From: Flavobacterium celericrescens
Lineage (GTDB): Bacteria; Bacteroidota; Bacteroidia; Flavobacteriales; Flavobacteriaceae
Direction: 5' to 3'
Assembly: GCF_011392075.1 (NCBI RefSeq)
Contig: NZ_JAAJBV010000001.1
Location: forward strand, 496,001-560,000
DNA length: 64,000 bases
Made by a program: the position numbers and the translations under genes. Numbering within the stretch: position 1 is the stretch's first letter; every line of letters begins with the position of its first letter. Of the stretch, positions 15,924 to 25,127 are shown in pieces. The notes under the pieces were generated by a model. The model had not been told where the DNA came from. It made no database searches and saw only the letters and a list, made by a program, of their open reading frames with translations.

Positions 15924-17717
15924 ATGCAAACACCATTAGAACTTCAAATCCAAACCTTGCCTGATAATCCGGGTGTGTATCAGTATTATGATAAGGAAGG
16001 AAAAATTCTATATGTAGGAAAAGCAAAAAACTTAAAAAAACGGGTTCAATCGTATTTTACCAAGAACCACGACAATTATAAAACTTCTGTTTTAGTTAAG
16101 AAAATTGTAACCATAAAACACATTGTTGTTCCTACGGAAACCGATGCGTTACTGTTAGAAAACAACTTAATTAAAAAGCTACAACCACGTTATAATGTCT
16201 TGCTCCGCGATGACAAAACCTATCCTTGGATTTGCATTAAAAACGAACGATTTCCAAGAATTTTCTCTACTCGAAAAATGATTAAAGATGGTTCGGAATA
16301 CTTTGGACCGTACACGAGTTTTAAAACCGTTCACACGATTTTAGATTTGATTAAAGAATTGTATCCACTTCGAACTTGTACTTACGATTTATCAAAAGCG
16401 AATATCGATTCTGGAAAATTCAAAGTCTGTCTGGAATATCACATTGGCAATTGCAAAGGCGCTTGTGAAGGATATGAAATGGCTGAAAACTATCAAAATC
16501 AAGTCGAAAAAATCCGTCAAATTTTAAAGGGAAATTTCAAAGAAAGTTTGAAAGATTTCAAGAAATTAATGACCGATTTGGCGATGGAAATGAAGTTTGA
16601 AGAAGCGCAAAAAATCAAAGAAAAAATTGAAGTTTTAGAAAATTACCAATCGCGTTCTACGGTTTTGAATCCGAAAATCACCAATTTGGATGTGTTTTCT
16701 ATTATTTCCGATGAAACGATGGCATATGTGAACTTTTTACAGATTTCGCATGGTGCAATCGTGCGTTCGCATACGTTGGAATTAAAGAAAAAATTAGACG
16801 AAACTAATGAAGAATTGTTGGAATTAGCCGTAGTAGAATTGCGCGAACGTTTTCATTTGAATGCACGAGAAATTGTGGTTCCTTTTGCGATTGATTTGGG
16901 TGAAAATATAAAAGTTACCGTTCCTCAATTAGGTGATAAAAAGCAAATTTTAGATTTATCAGAACGTAATGCCAAATATTACCGATTAGATCAATTAAAA
17001 CAAATTCAAATCGTTGATCCAGAACGTCATACGAATCGCATTATGGCACAAATGCAAAAAGATTTGCGATTATCAGTAGAGCCAAGACACATCGAGTGTT
17101 TTGATAATTCAAATATTCAAGGAACGAATCCAGTTTCGGCTTGCGTGGTGTTTAAAGATGGAAAACCGAGTAAGAAAGATTATCGTCATTTCAATATCAA
17201 AACGGTTGAAGGTCCAAATGATTTCGCTTCGATGGAAGAAGTGGTGTATCGAAGATACAAACGTATGTTAGATGAAAATCAACCTTTACCACAATTGATT
17301 ATTATTGATGGAGGAAAAGGGCAATTATCATCAGCATTAAAAAGCATTGATGATTTAGGTTTAAGAGGAAAAATTGCCATTATCGGAATTGCAAAACGTT
17401 TGGAAGAATTGTTTTATCCGGGTGATTCGGTGCCGTTGTATTTGGATAAAAAATCGGAAACCTTGAAAGTGATTCAGTATTTACGAAACGAAGCACATCG
17501 ATTTGGAATTACGCATCATCGCGATAAACGAAGTAAATCGGCTTTAACCAATAGTTTGGAAAGTATTCCAGGAATCGGTGAAAAAACGATGATTGCATTA
17601 ATGAAACATTTTAAAAGTGTTAAAAGATTGCAAAATGCCGACGAAAAAGCAATTTCTGAGGTTGTAGGTGTTTCAAAAGCCAAAAAAATTTCCGACTTTT
17701 ACAAGAATAATAAATAA
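15924..17717 (+). CDS. uvrC: Excinuclease ABC subunit C
   Basis: A 597-residue nuclease subunit that makes both incisions in nucleotide excision repair. The GIY-YIG domain covers about residues 13-95 (NPGVYQYYDKEGKILYVGKA). A UVR domain follows (about 200-235, MEMKFEEAQKIKEKIE). The RNase H-like second nuclease domain includes ECFDNSNIQGTNPVSA and IIDGGKGQL. Tandem helix-hairpin-helix motifs end the protein (SIPGIGEKTMIALMKHF). Cysteines in the KVCLEYHIGNCKGAC segment match the UvrC iron-sulfur-type cluster region. Its stop overlaps the next start as TAATG, so the phospholipase is probably co-transcribed. Confidence 0.96.
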   Translation: MQTPLELQIQTLPDNPGVYQYYDKEGKILYVGKAKNLKKRVQSYFTKNHDNYKTSVLVKKIVTIKHIVVPTETDALLLENNLIKKLQPRYNVLLRDDKTYPWICIKNERFPRIFSTRKMIKDGSEYFGPYTSFKTVHTILDLIKELYPLRTCTYDLSKANIDSGKFKVCLEYHIGNCKGACEGYEMAENYQNQVEKIRQILKGNFKESLKDFKKLMTDLAMEMKFEEAQKIKEKIEVLENYQSRSTVLNPKITNLDVFSIISDETMAYVNFLQISHGAIVRSHTLELKKKLDETNEELLELAVVELRERFHLNAREIVVPFAIDLGENIKVTVPQLGDKKQILDLSERNAKYYRLDQLKQIQIVDPERHTNRIMAQMQKDLRLSVEPRHIECFDNSNIQGTNPVSACVVFKDGKPSKKDYRHFNIKTVEGPNDFASMEEVVYRRYKRMLDENQPLPQLIIIDGGKGQLSSALKSIDDLGLRGKIAIIGIAKRLEELFYPGDSVPLYLDKKSETLKVIQYLRNEAHRFGITHHRDKRSKSALTNSLESIPGIGEKTMIALMKHFKSVKRLQNADEKAISEVVGVSKAKKISDFYKNNK

Positions 17718-19924
17718 TGCACATGAAAAAAATCTTCTTGTTTGTAAGCCTACTATTTTTAACCCAAATCAGCTTAGGACAAGAAAATGCGCGACCAAAA
17801 ATCGGACTTGTTTTAAGCGGTGGTGGCGCTAAAGGATTAGCTCATATTGGTGTTTTAAAAGTAATTGATTCGCTGGGTATACAAGTAGATTATATCGCGG
17901 GAACTAGTATGGGAGCTGTTGTGGGTGGTTTATATGCTTCGGGTTATACAGGAAATCAACTAGACTCTATTTTTTCTAAAATAGATGTTGATGCTTTACT
18001 TCAAGATTATACACCGCGCGAATCAAAATCATTTTATGAAAAACGAAATGACGAAATTTATGCCTTAACACTTCCGTTCAATAATTTTAAATTAGGATTG
18101 CCTTCTGGACTTTCAAAAGGACTATATAATTTTAATTTGATGTCAAGATTAACACAACATGTAAGTGATGTGAGAGATTTTGATAAACTACCCATTCCTT
18201 TTCTTTGTATTGCTACCGACGTTGAAACCGGAGAGCAAATTGTTTTAGATGAAGGCATTTTAGCGCAAGCAATAATTGCAAGTGGTGCTTTACCAACATT
18301 GTATAATCCTGTTGAAATTAATGGAAGATTGCTAATAGATGGTGGTGTAGTTAATAATTATCCTATTGAAGAATTAAAAAATAGAGACGTTGATTTTATC
18401 ATTGGAATTGATGTGCAAGATGGTTTAAAAAATAGAGAACAATTAAAAGATGTCACCGCTGTTTTATCTCAAATTAATAATTTTTCGATGATTGAAAAAA
18501 TGGAAGGAAAACGAAGTTTAACCAATATTTATATCCAACCAGACATTAAAGGTTATTCAGTTGTATCTTTTGATAAAGGACAAGAAATTATTAAAAAAGG
18601 AAACGAAAAAGCCAAAGAATATATCAAAGAGTTGTTGCCTTTGAGAAATGTAGATGAAAAACCCTTATACAGAGTGGTTCAAAATGATTCTATATTTATT
18701 AGAGATATTACCTTTAATAAATTAGAAAATTATACTAGAGCATATATTGTAGGGAAGTTAAAAATTAAAAAGAACACAAAAATTCCAGTAACGCAGATAG
18801 AAAAAGGAATTTCAAATTTAAATGCAACACAAAATTTTAGTGCGATAAGTTATTCTTTTGAAAAAACACAAAAAGGAGAAAGATTAACATTAAATCTTAA
18901 AGAAAATAAGAACAATACATTTTTAAAATTCGGATTGCATTATGATGATTTATATAAAAGTGGTGTTTTAGTTAACTATACGCACAAGAAAATGATTGTA
19001 AAAAACGATGTTGCTTCTTTAGATGTTATTTTGGGCGATAATTTCAGGTATAATTTTGATTATTATATTGATAATGGATTTTATTGGAGCTTTGGTTTTA
19101 ATTCAAAATTTAATTCTTTCAACAGAAACATTGCTACCGATTTTGAAAATGGCGTAATTTTTACCGATTTAGGAATAAATTCTGTGAATATAGATTTTGC
19201 CGACTTAACTAATCAAGCATATGTGCAAACAATTTTCGCTCAAAAATTTTCTTTTGGTGCTGGATTAGAGTTTAAATATTTAAATATTGAATCAGAAACA
19301 CTTCAAAATACGAAGCCTGTTTTTGATAAAAGCAATTATTTATCCGCTTTTGGCTATTTAAAGTATGACACATTTAATCAAAAATATTTTCCAAAGAAAG
19401 GCTGGTATTTTTCCGGAGATTTAAAAACATTTTTATATTCTTCAGATTATACAAATGAGTTTGAACGTTTTTCTATAGCAAAAGCAGATATAGGAATTGT
19501 ATTTCAACCCGTTAAAAGAGCTACAATTAAGTTGCAAACTGAAGGCGGATTTGCTATTGGCGAACGAACAATTTCATTTTTTGATTTTGTTTTAGGTGGT
19601 TATGGTTTTGTTTCGGTTAATAATATCAAGCCATTTCTTGGGTATGATTTTTTAAGTTTAGCAGGAGATAGCTATGTAAAAGGATCTATAACAACAGATT
19701 ATGAATTTTATAAAAAGCACCATCTAAATTTTACAGCAAATTTTGCTAATGTGGGTAATAGGATTTTTGAACATACAGAAGGCTGGTTGGTAAAGCCTCG
19801 ATATACGGGTTATGGTATTGGCTATGGGATGGAATCTATTATTGGACCTTTAGAAATAAAACATTCTTGGTCGCCTGAAACGGGTGATCACTTCACTTGG
19901 TTTTCGGTAGGTTTTTGGTTTTAA
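17717..19924 (+). CDS. Patatin-like phospholipase with surface-antigen barrel (type Vd-like)
   Basis: A 735-residue exported protein. After a signal peptide ending SLGQ, the patatin domain (about residues 27-225) has the oxyanion loop LSGGGAKGLAHIG, the nucleophile GTSMG and the dyad aspartate in DGGVVNNYP. A POTRA-like segment follows (about 315-385), then a beta-barrel ending in FTWFSVGFWF with a terminal phenylalanine, as in Omp85-family barrels. The layout equals PlpD/RssA-type proteins, in which the barrel anchors the lipase in the outer membrane. Starting at the first ATG gives MHMKK; the second ATG at 17723 is equally good. Substrate unknown. Confidence 0.88.
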   Translation: MHMKKIFLFVSLLFLTQISLGQENARPKIGLVLSGGGAKGLAHIGVLKVIDSLGIQVDYIAGTSMGAVVGGLYASGYTGNQLDSIFSKIDVDALLQDYTPRESKSFYEKRNDEIYALTLPFNNFKLGLPSGLSKGLYNFNLMSRLTQHVSDVRDFDKLPIPFLCIATDVETGEQIVLDEGILAQAIIASGALPTLYNPVEINGRLLIDGGVVNNYPIEELKNRDVDFIIGIDVQDGLKNREQLKDVTAVLSQINNFSMIEKMEGKRSLTNIYIQPDIKGYSVVSFDKGQEIIKKGNEKAKEYIKELLPLRNVDEKPLYRVVQNDSIFIRDITFNKLENYTRAYIVGKLKIKKNTKIPVTQIEKGISNLNATQNFSAISYSFEKTQKGERLTLNLKENKNNTFLKFGLHYDDLYKSGVLVNYTHKKMIVKNDVASLDVILGDNFRYNFDYYIDNGFYWSFGFNSKFNSFNRNIATDFENGVIFTDLGINSVNIDFADLTNQAYVQTIFAQKFSFGAGLEFKYLNIESETLQNTKPVFDKSNYLSAFGYLKYDTFNQKYFPKKGWYFSGDLKTFLYSSDYTNEFERFSIAKADIGIVFQPVKRATIKLQTEGGFAIGERTISFFDFVLGGYGFVSVNNIKPFLGYDFLSLAGDSYVKGSITTDYEFYKKHHLNFTANFANVGNRIFEHTEGWLVKPRYTGYGIGYGMESIIGPLEIKHSWSPETGDHFTWFSVGFWF

Positions 19925-19989
19925 AATCAAAAAATCACAAAAAAAATACATTAAATGTAATTTTCTGTCGTATTGTTTTCAAAAAAGTT

Positions 19990-19997
19990 TATTTTTG
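19990..19997 (+). promoter_or_regulatory. -7 box of the APC permease gene
   Basis: TATTTTTG is an exact TAnnTTTG match 25 bases before the start codon. Confidence 0.5.
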
Positions 19998-20022
19998 GAA
20001 CTCAAATTTTAAATAATTATTT

Positions 20023-21489
20023 ATGTCTATTTGGAGAGTTAAACCAGTTTCTGCTTTTGAAGCTGATATGAAAAAAAGTGAATTGAAGAAAGTTCTCGGA
20101 AAATGGAGTTTGACTGCAATTGGAGTAGGAGCTATTATTGGTGGAGGAATTTTTGTTTTAACAGGAACAGGTGCTTATTATCATGCTGGCCCTGCTTTGG
20201 CAATTTCTTTTATCATCGCCGGTATAGCATGTGTTTTTGCAGCCCTTTGCTATTCAGAGTTTGCATCAATTTTACCTGTTGAAGGTTCGGCTTATGCTTA
20301 TGCCTATGGAACAATTGGCGAAATTTTTGCATGGATAATTGGTTGGGGATTAATATTAGAATATGCCATGGGGTCAATGACTGTCGCAGTGTCTTGGTCC
20401 GGATATTTTAATAAACTACTCAAAATGTTTGGAATAAAGCTTCCGGAATGGCTAACTTCAGATCCAGCGAGTTATACAGGAGAAGGGTTTTCAATGAACT
20501 TACCTGCTTTCTTAATAGTTTTGTTTGTGATTTCTATATTAATCAAAGGAACTCAAAGTGCAGCTAAAGCAAATAATTTAATAGTTATTCTTAAAGTTTC
20601 AGCTATTATATTTGTAATTATTGCTGGAGCTTTCTTTATTAATATTGAAAATTGGACGCCATTTATTCCTGAGGCAACACAAATTATAGATAAAGAAACC
20701 ACTCATGATGCATATGGTATAGCTGGAATTGTTTCTGGAGCCGCGGCAATCTTTTTTGCTTATGTTGGATTTGATGCTGTATCAACACAGGCGGGAGAAG
20801 CTAAAAATCCTAAAAAAGACGTTCCTTTTGCAATTATTGCGTCTTTATTAATTTGTACGCTTTTATATATTCTTGTTTCACTTGTATTAACAGGAATGAT
20901 GAATTATAAAGATTTTGATCCACTAGGACAATATCCAGATGCAATTAAAGCTCCAGTTGCTTATGCTTTTGATATTGCTGGTCAAGCATGGGCAGGATAT
21001 ATTATCACCATTGCTGCTACTGTCGGATTAATTTCTGTATTAATGGTTATGATTATGGGTCAATCTAGAATTTTCTTAGGAATGTCAAAAGACGGACTTA
21101 TTCCTCAAGTATTTTCAAGAATTAATCCAATTTCTGGAACACCAAAAACAAATTTAATGATATTAGGAGGTGTGATTGCTATTGTTGCTGCATTTACTCC
21201 AATTAATAAATTGGCCGACATGACAAGTTTTGGGACGCTATTTGCCTTTACCATGGTTTGTGTTGCGGTATGGATACTAAGAGTTAAACAACCAAACATA
21301 GAAAGAACATTTAAAGTACCTGCTTTACCTGTAATTGCCGTTTGCGGAATACTTATTAATACATATTTGATGATTAACTTAAGTAAAGAAGCTCAAATGC
21401 TTTCTTTAGGGTGGTTGGTTATCGGAATAATAGTGTATTTTCTTTATGGAAAACGAAATGCCAAATTAGGGAAAGAAAATCAACAATAA
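20023..21489 (+). CDS. APC-family amino acid permease
   Basis: A 488-residue inner-membrane transporter with about 12 hydrophobic helices. The first helix has GVGAIIGGGIFVLTG, the substrate-backbone binding motif of amino acid-polyamine-organocation transporters, and YVGFDAVSTQAGEAKNP lies in the sixth-helix region, typical of the cationic amino acid (CAT)-like branch. The substrate is not certain from sequence. It forms a single-gene unit with its own -7 box and terminator. Position just before the homogentisate pathway genes could hint at aromatic amino acid uptake, but that is only inference. Confidence 0.88.
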   Translation: MSIWRVKPVSAFEADMKKSELKKVLGKWSLTAIGVGAIIGGGIFVLTGTGAYYHAGPALAISFIIAGIACVFAALCYSEFASILPVEGSAYAYAYGTIGEIFAWIIGWGLILEYAMGSMTVAVSWSGYFNKLLKMFGIKLPEWLTSDPASYTGEGFSMNLPAFLIVLFVISILIKGTQSAAKANNLIVILKVSAIIFVIIAGAFFINIENWTPFIPEATQIIDKETTHDAYGIAGIVSGAAAIFFAYVGFDAVSTQAGEAKNPKKDVPFAIIASLLICTLLYILVSLVLTGMMNYKDFDPLGQYPDAIKAPVAYAFDIAGQAWAGYIITIAATVGLISVLMVMIMGQSRIFLGMSKDGLIPQVFSRINPISGTPKTNLMILGGVIAIVAAFTPINKLADMTSFGTLFAFTMVCVAVWILRVKQPNIERTFKVPALPVIAVCGILINTYLMINLSKEAQMLSLGWLVIGIIVYFLYGKRNAKLGKENQQ

Positions 21490-21493
21490 AATT

Positions 21494-21517
21494 AAGCCAC
21501 TTTTTAGTGGCTTTTTT
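21494..21517 (+). terminator. Intrinsic terminator of the permease gene
   Basis: Perfect 7-base stem AAGCCAC / GTGGCTT with a 6-base loop and a T run, 5 bases after the stop codon. Confidence 0.88.
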
Positions 21518-21542
21518 CATTTTTTTACGATATTTGTATTGT

Positions 21543-21608
21543 ATGAAACCATTTTGGATAGGTTTATTGTCGCATCTTAAATTCCTCATCAAGAGAAATC
21601 CTGAGTGA
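21543..21608 (+). CDS. Possible 21-residue peptide or gene remnant
   Basis: An ATG-to-TGA frame of 21 codons, ending SHLKFLIKRNPE, placed right after the permease terminator and six bases after a near-match -7 box (GATATTTG, one mismatch, 21529-21536). The peptide resembles from memory the N-terminus of Bacteroidetes SAM-dependent methyltransferases, so it may be the stub of a lost gene. It could also be a leader peptide of the homogentisate genes, though it has no tyrosine. Nothing conclusive supports translation. Confidence 0.25.
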   Translation: MKPFWIGLLSHLKFLIKRNPE

Positions 21609-21687
21609 GTGGTGCTTTTTTTTGATTAATGAGTAAAGTTTAGCTAGTGCTTTAACTTTTTATTTTAACATTTAAACAAAAAACACA

Positions 21688-22848
21688 ATGCCAATATATC
21701 ATAAATTAGGAGAAATTCCTCGTAAACGTCATATACAATTTCGTAAACCAAATGGCGATTTGTATTATGAACAGTTGTTCGGAACAGTAGGTTTTGACGG
21801 AATGTCAACCAATTCATATCACGAGCAAAGACCAACTCAGGTTAAAGAAATAAGAAGACAATATAGTGTTGCGCCAAAAATCGCAAAATCAAATAATATT
21901 CAGTCCTATAAATTACGAGGTTTTGATGTGGCACCACAAGACGATTTTTTAGAAAGTAGAAAAATTGTTTTAACAAATTCTGATTGCCACATTGTTTTAG
22001 CTGCACCTAGAAAATCTACAACCGATTATTTTTATAAAAATACAGATTCAGACGAAGTCATTTTTATTCATAAAGGAACAGGGAAATTAAGAACAATGCT
22101 TGGAAATTTAGATTTTCAGTATGGGGATTATTTAGTTGTTCCACGCGGAATGATTTATAAAATTGATTTTGATACTGAAGACAATCGTTTGTTTATTGTA
22201 GAATCTCATGCGCCAGTATATACACCAAAACAATACAGAAACTGGTTTGGACAATTATTAGAACATTCTCCTTTTTGTGAAAGAGATATTCGCCGTCCAG
22301 AAGAATTAGAAACTTATAATGAAAAAGGAGATTTCGTAGTTAAAGTTAAAAAGAAAGACGAAATTTTCGAATTAGTTTATGCTTCACATCCATTTGATGT
22401 AATTGGATATGACGGATTTAATTATCCATATGCTTTTTCAATTCATGATTTTGAGCCGATTACAGGTAGAATTCATTTACCTCCGCCAATTCATCAAACT
22501 TTTGAAACGAGCGCTTTTGTAATTTGTTCATTTGTACCAAGATTATACGATTACCATCCTTTAGCTATTCCAGCGCCTTATAACCATAGTAATATTGATG
22601 CTGATGAGGTGTTGTACTATGTTGATGGTGATTTCATGAGCAGAAATGATATTAAAGCTGGAAATATTTCTTTACATCCTGCTGGTATTCCTCATGGGCC
22701 GCATCCAGGAGCTGCAGAAAGAAGTATAGGTAAGAAAGAAACTTTAGAATTAGCAGTAATGGTTGATACATTTAAACCTTTAATGGTAACTGAAGACGCA
22801 ATGGCAATTTCTGACGATGATTACTTTAAATCTTGGTTAGACGAATAA
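21688..22848 (+). CDS. hmgA: Homogentisate 1,2-dioxygenase
   Basis: A 386-residue iron dioxygenase that opens the homogentisate ring to maleylacetoacetate in tyrosine breakdown. The C-terminal cupin holds the likely iron ligands: YNHSNIDADEVLYYV provides histidine and glutamate, and GIPHGPHPG the further histidines. The N-terminal cupin-like half carries the DEVIFIHKGTGKL strand. It lies 52 bases before hppD on the same strand, and the two catalyse consecutive steps. No fumarylacetoacetase or isomerase is in the window, so the pathway is completed elsewhere. Confidence 0.95.
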   Translation: MPIYHKLGEIPRKRHIQFRKPNGDLYYEQLFGTVGFDGMSTNSYHEQRPTQVKEIRRQYSVAPKIAKSNNIQSYKLRGFDVAPQDDFLESRKIVLTNSDCHIVLAAPRKSTTDYFYKNTDSDEVIFIHKGTGKLRTMLGNLDFQYGDYLVVPRGMIYKIDFDTEDNRLFIVESHAPVYTPKQYRNWFGQLLEHSPFCERDIRRPEELETYNEKGDFVVKVKKKDEIFELVYASHPFDVIGYDGFNYPYAFSIHDFEPITGRIHLPPPIHQTFETSAFVICSFVPRLYDYHPLAIPAPYNHSNIDADEVLYYVDGDFMSRNDIKAGNISLHPAGIPHGPHPGAAERSIGKKETLELAVMVDTFKPLMVTEDAMAISDDDYFKSWLDE

Positions 22849-22900
22849 TTAATTTAAACACAATTTTGGTAATTTTTTACCTAATAAAATATATTAGAAT

Positions 22901-24061
22901 ATGGCAAAAGAAGTAAAATCTGTAGAGTACGGATTAGAAAAAATATTTGAAGGAGCACAAGACTTTCTTCCACTTTTAGGAACTGATTATGTTGAGTTTT
23001 ATGTAGGAAATGCAAAACAATCGGCTCATTATTATAAAACAGCATTTGGTTTCCAATCGCATGCATATAGAGGTTTAGAAACAGGTTCAAAAGATTCTGT
23101 AAGTTATGTTTTAAAACAAGACAAAATCCGTTTGGTTCTAACAACACCATTAAACAGTAGTTCACCTATCAATGAACACCTTGCGAAGCATGGAGATGGA
23201 GTAAAAGTTATAGCGCTTTGGGTTGATGATGCAAAATCAGCTTGGGAAGAAACCACAAAACGTGGCGCTGTGTCGTTTATGGAACCAACAGTTGAAAAAG
23301 ATGAGCATGGAGAAGTTGTTCGTTCAGGTATTTATACCTATGGCGAGACAGTTCACATTTTTGTTGAACGTAAAAACTACAGCGGTGTGTTTTTGCCAGG
23401 TTTCGTAGAATGGAAATCAGAATATAATCCTGAACCCCTTGGACTTAAGTATGTAGATCACATGGTAGGAAACGTTGGTTGGGGAGAAATGAATCAATGG
23501 GTTAAATGGTATGAAGATGTAATGGGATTTGAAAATTTCTTATCGTTTGATGATACGCAAATCCATACAGAGTATTCAGCTTTAATGAGTAAAGTGATGA
23601 GTAATGGAAATGGAAGAATTAAATTCCCAATTAATGAACCTGCAAAGGGAAATAAAAAATCACAAATTGAAGAATATCTAGATTTTTATGAAGGACCAGG
23701 TTGCCAACATTTAGCTGTAGCTACTGATGATATTATCAAAACGGTGTCTGGATTAAAAGCGCGTGGGGTTGAGTTTTTACCACCACCACCACAAGCTTAT
23801 TATGATGAAATTCCGAATCGCTTGGGAGTTCATAGAGATATGATGAAAGAAGATATTAAAAAATTGCAAGAGTTATCTATTTTAGTTGATGCTGATGAAG
23901 ATGGCTATTTATTGCAAATTTTTACCAAGCCAGTTGAAGACAGACCAACTCTTTTCTTTGAAATTATTCAAAGAATGGGAGCAAAAGGCTTTGGTGCAGG
24001 TAACTTTAAAGCGCTTTTTGAGTCAATTGAAAGAGAACAAGCATTGCGAGGAACGCTATAA
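22901..24061 (+). CDS. hppD: 4-hydroxyphenylpyruvate dioxygenase
   Basis: A 386-residue enzyme turning 4-hydroxyphenylpyruvate into homogentisate. The two vicinal-oxygen-chelate halves are visible. Iron ligands are the histidines of KYVDHMVGNV and GCQHLAVATDD and the glutamate of LFFEIIQRMG. The C-terminal FGAGNFKALFESIEREQ is the family signature. Following hmgA by 52 bases, it supplies that enzyme's substrate. No clear terminator follows it; the short AAAAAGC/GC-TTTTT-like stretch at 24062 is too weak to call. Confidence 0.96.
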   Translation: MAKEVKSVEYGLEKIFEGAQDFLPLLGTDYVEFYVGNAKQSAHYYKTAFGFQSHAYRGLETGSKDSVSYVLKQDKIRLVLTTPLNSSSPINEHLAKHGDGVKVIALWVDDAKSAWEETTKRGAVSFMEPTVEKDEHGEVVRSGIYTYGETVHIFVERKNYSGVFLPGFVEWKSEYNPEPLGLKYVDHMVGNVGWGEMNQWVKWYEDVMGFENFLSFDDTQIHTEYSALMSKVMSNGNGRIKFPINEPAKGNKKSQIEEYLDFYEGPGCQHLAVATDDIIKTVSGLKARGVEFLPPPPQAYYDEIPNRLGVHRDMMKEDIKKLQELSILVDADEDGYLLQIFTKPVEDRPTLFFEIIQRMGAKGFGAGNFKALFESIEREQALRGTL

Positions 24062-24146
24062 AAAAGCATTTTTATTAAACAATCATCAAAATACAACGTT
24101 GTAGTAATGTAATTTTTGATAAAAATATGTTAAAGTTTATTTTTTA

Positions 24147-24179
24147 TTGAGAATAATTTAAAAAACCTTTCTACATTTG
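24147..24179 (+). promoter_or_regulatory. Strong consensus promoter of an orphan RNA unit
   Basis: TTGA at 24147-24150, a 21-base spacer and TACATTTG at 24172-24179, followed by CACTCGC, match the Bacteroidetes consensus well. No protein frame starts downstream before the terminator at 24263, so this promoter appears to drive a non-coding RNA. Confidence 0.65.
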
Positions 24180-24182
24180 CAC

Positions 24183-24297
24183 TCGCAAAAACAGAGAGGT
24201 AGTTTGCTCTGCTTTTGTAGTAAATTTTCATAATTTATAGTTTTTTGGTTGGTTAATAGCATAAAAACTCAGTCATATTTTTGACTGGGTTTTTTTG
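24183..24297 (+). ncRNA. Candidate small RNA between hppD and the DUF3108 gene
   Basis: About 110 bases bounded by a strong promoter and an intrinsic terminator with no plausible reading frame. The 5' part folds as GCAAAAACAGAG pairing with CTCTGCTTTTGT around a 10-base loop (one mismatch, one G-U pair). An AT hairpin (TAAAT / ATTTA) follows, then the terminator hairpin. I do not recognise an Rfam family by eye; a 6S-type RNA was considered but the fold is three short hairpins rather than one long rod. The DUF3108 gene has its own -7 box after the terminator, so this is a separate unit rather than a leader. Confidence 0.55.
24263..24297 (+). terminator. Terminator of the candidate small RNA
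   Basis: AAAACTCAGTCA pairs with TGACTGGGTTTT (one G-U) around a TATTTT loop, ending in seven Ts. Confidence 0.88.
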
Positions 24298-24303
24298 TTT
24301 TAC

Positions 24304-24311
24304 TATTTTTG
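24304..24311 (+). promoter_or_regulatory. -7 box of the DUF3108-kynA-M23-pgi run
   Basis: TATTTTTG is an exact TAnnTTTG match lying just after the small-RNA terminator and 39 bases before the DUF3108 start codon. Confidence 0.5.
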
Positions 24312-24350
24312 GAACAAAAATTGCATTTTCATTTTAAAAATGAATAAAAT

Positions 24351-25127
24351 ATGAAAAAAATTATCTTACTTCTAGGTCTTTTTATCTTTACAAACTCATT
24401 TGTTCAAAGAGAAAATGCATACACAACTGGCGAATGGTTTAAACTTAGAATTCACTACGGATTTGTAAATGCGGGGTATGCAACTTTGGAAATTAAAGAT
24501 GCCGTAAAAAACAATAAAAAAGTTCATCATGTAATTGGAAAAGGCTGGACGGTAGGAATGAGTAAGTTCTTCTTTAAAGTAGATGACAATTACGAAAGTT
24601 ATTTTGATAAAGAAACCGGAAAACCATATCAATTTGTTAGAAAAATTGACGAAGGCGGCTACACAAAAAATCAAGAAGGGTTTTTTAACCAAACAAAAAA
24701 TACAGTCTTAGTTAAAGATTATAAAAAGAAAACCGAGAAAACATTCAGCGTTCCTGAAGAAGTTCAAGATATTGTTTCTTCATTTTACTATTTAAGAAAT
24801 CATCCAAAAATTGACAAACTTAAAGTAGGCGAATCAATTGCTATCGATATGTTTTTTGATAATGAAACTACAAAGTTTAAGTTAAAATTTTTAGGAAGAG
24901 AAGATATAAGCACTAAATTTGGAAAAGTTTCTTGTATGATGTTTCGACCATATGTACAAGCAGGAAGAGTTTTTAAAGAAGAAGAAAGCTTAACTGTTTG
25001 GATATCAGATGACGATAATAAAATACCAATTCGATTAAAAGCAAGTTTAGCAGTAGGTTCTTTAAAAGCCGATTTGGAAGCGTTTAAAGGTTTAAAGCAT
25101 TCATTTAAAATTAAAGTTAACAAATAA
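24351..25127 (+). CDS. DUF3108 exported protein
   Basis: A 258-residue protein with a signal peptide (about residues 1-19) and an all-beta mature part. The opening GEWFKLRIHYGFVNAGYATL, the central FYYLRN and the C-terminal VWISDDDNKIPIRLKASLAVG are the marks of DUF3108 proteins, which are periplasmic and of unknown role. The signal region ends at FTNSFVQRENAY and lacks a lipobox. It is the first of a tight run with kynA, an M23 lipoprotein and pgi; its stop codon overlaps the kynA start as TAATG. No link to tryptophan breakdown is evident beyond this coupling. Confidence 0.82.
   Translation: MKKIILLLGLFIFTNSFVQRENAYTTGEWFKLRIHYGFVNAGYATLEIKDAVKNNKKVHHVIGKGWTVGMSKFFFKVDDNYESYFDKETGKPYQFVRKIDEGGYTKNQEGFFNQTKNTVLVKDYKKKTEKTFSVPEEVQDIVSSFYYLRNHPKIDKLKVGESIAIDMFFDNETTKFKLKFLGREDISTKFGKVSCMMFRPYVQAGRVFKEEESLTVWISDDDNKIPIRLKASLAVGSLKADLEAFKGLKHSFKIKVNK

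Noticed and set aside
24062..24120. Terminator for hmgA-hppD
   Set aside because: Only a short AT-rich pairing is possible, with no convincing stem and T run.
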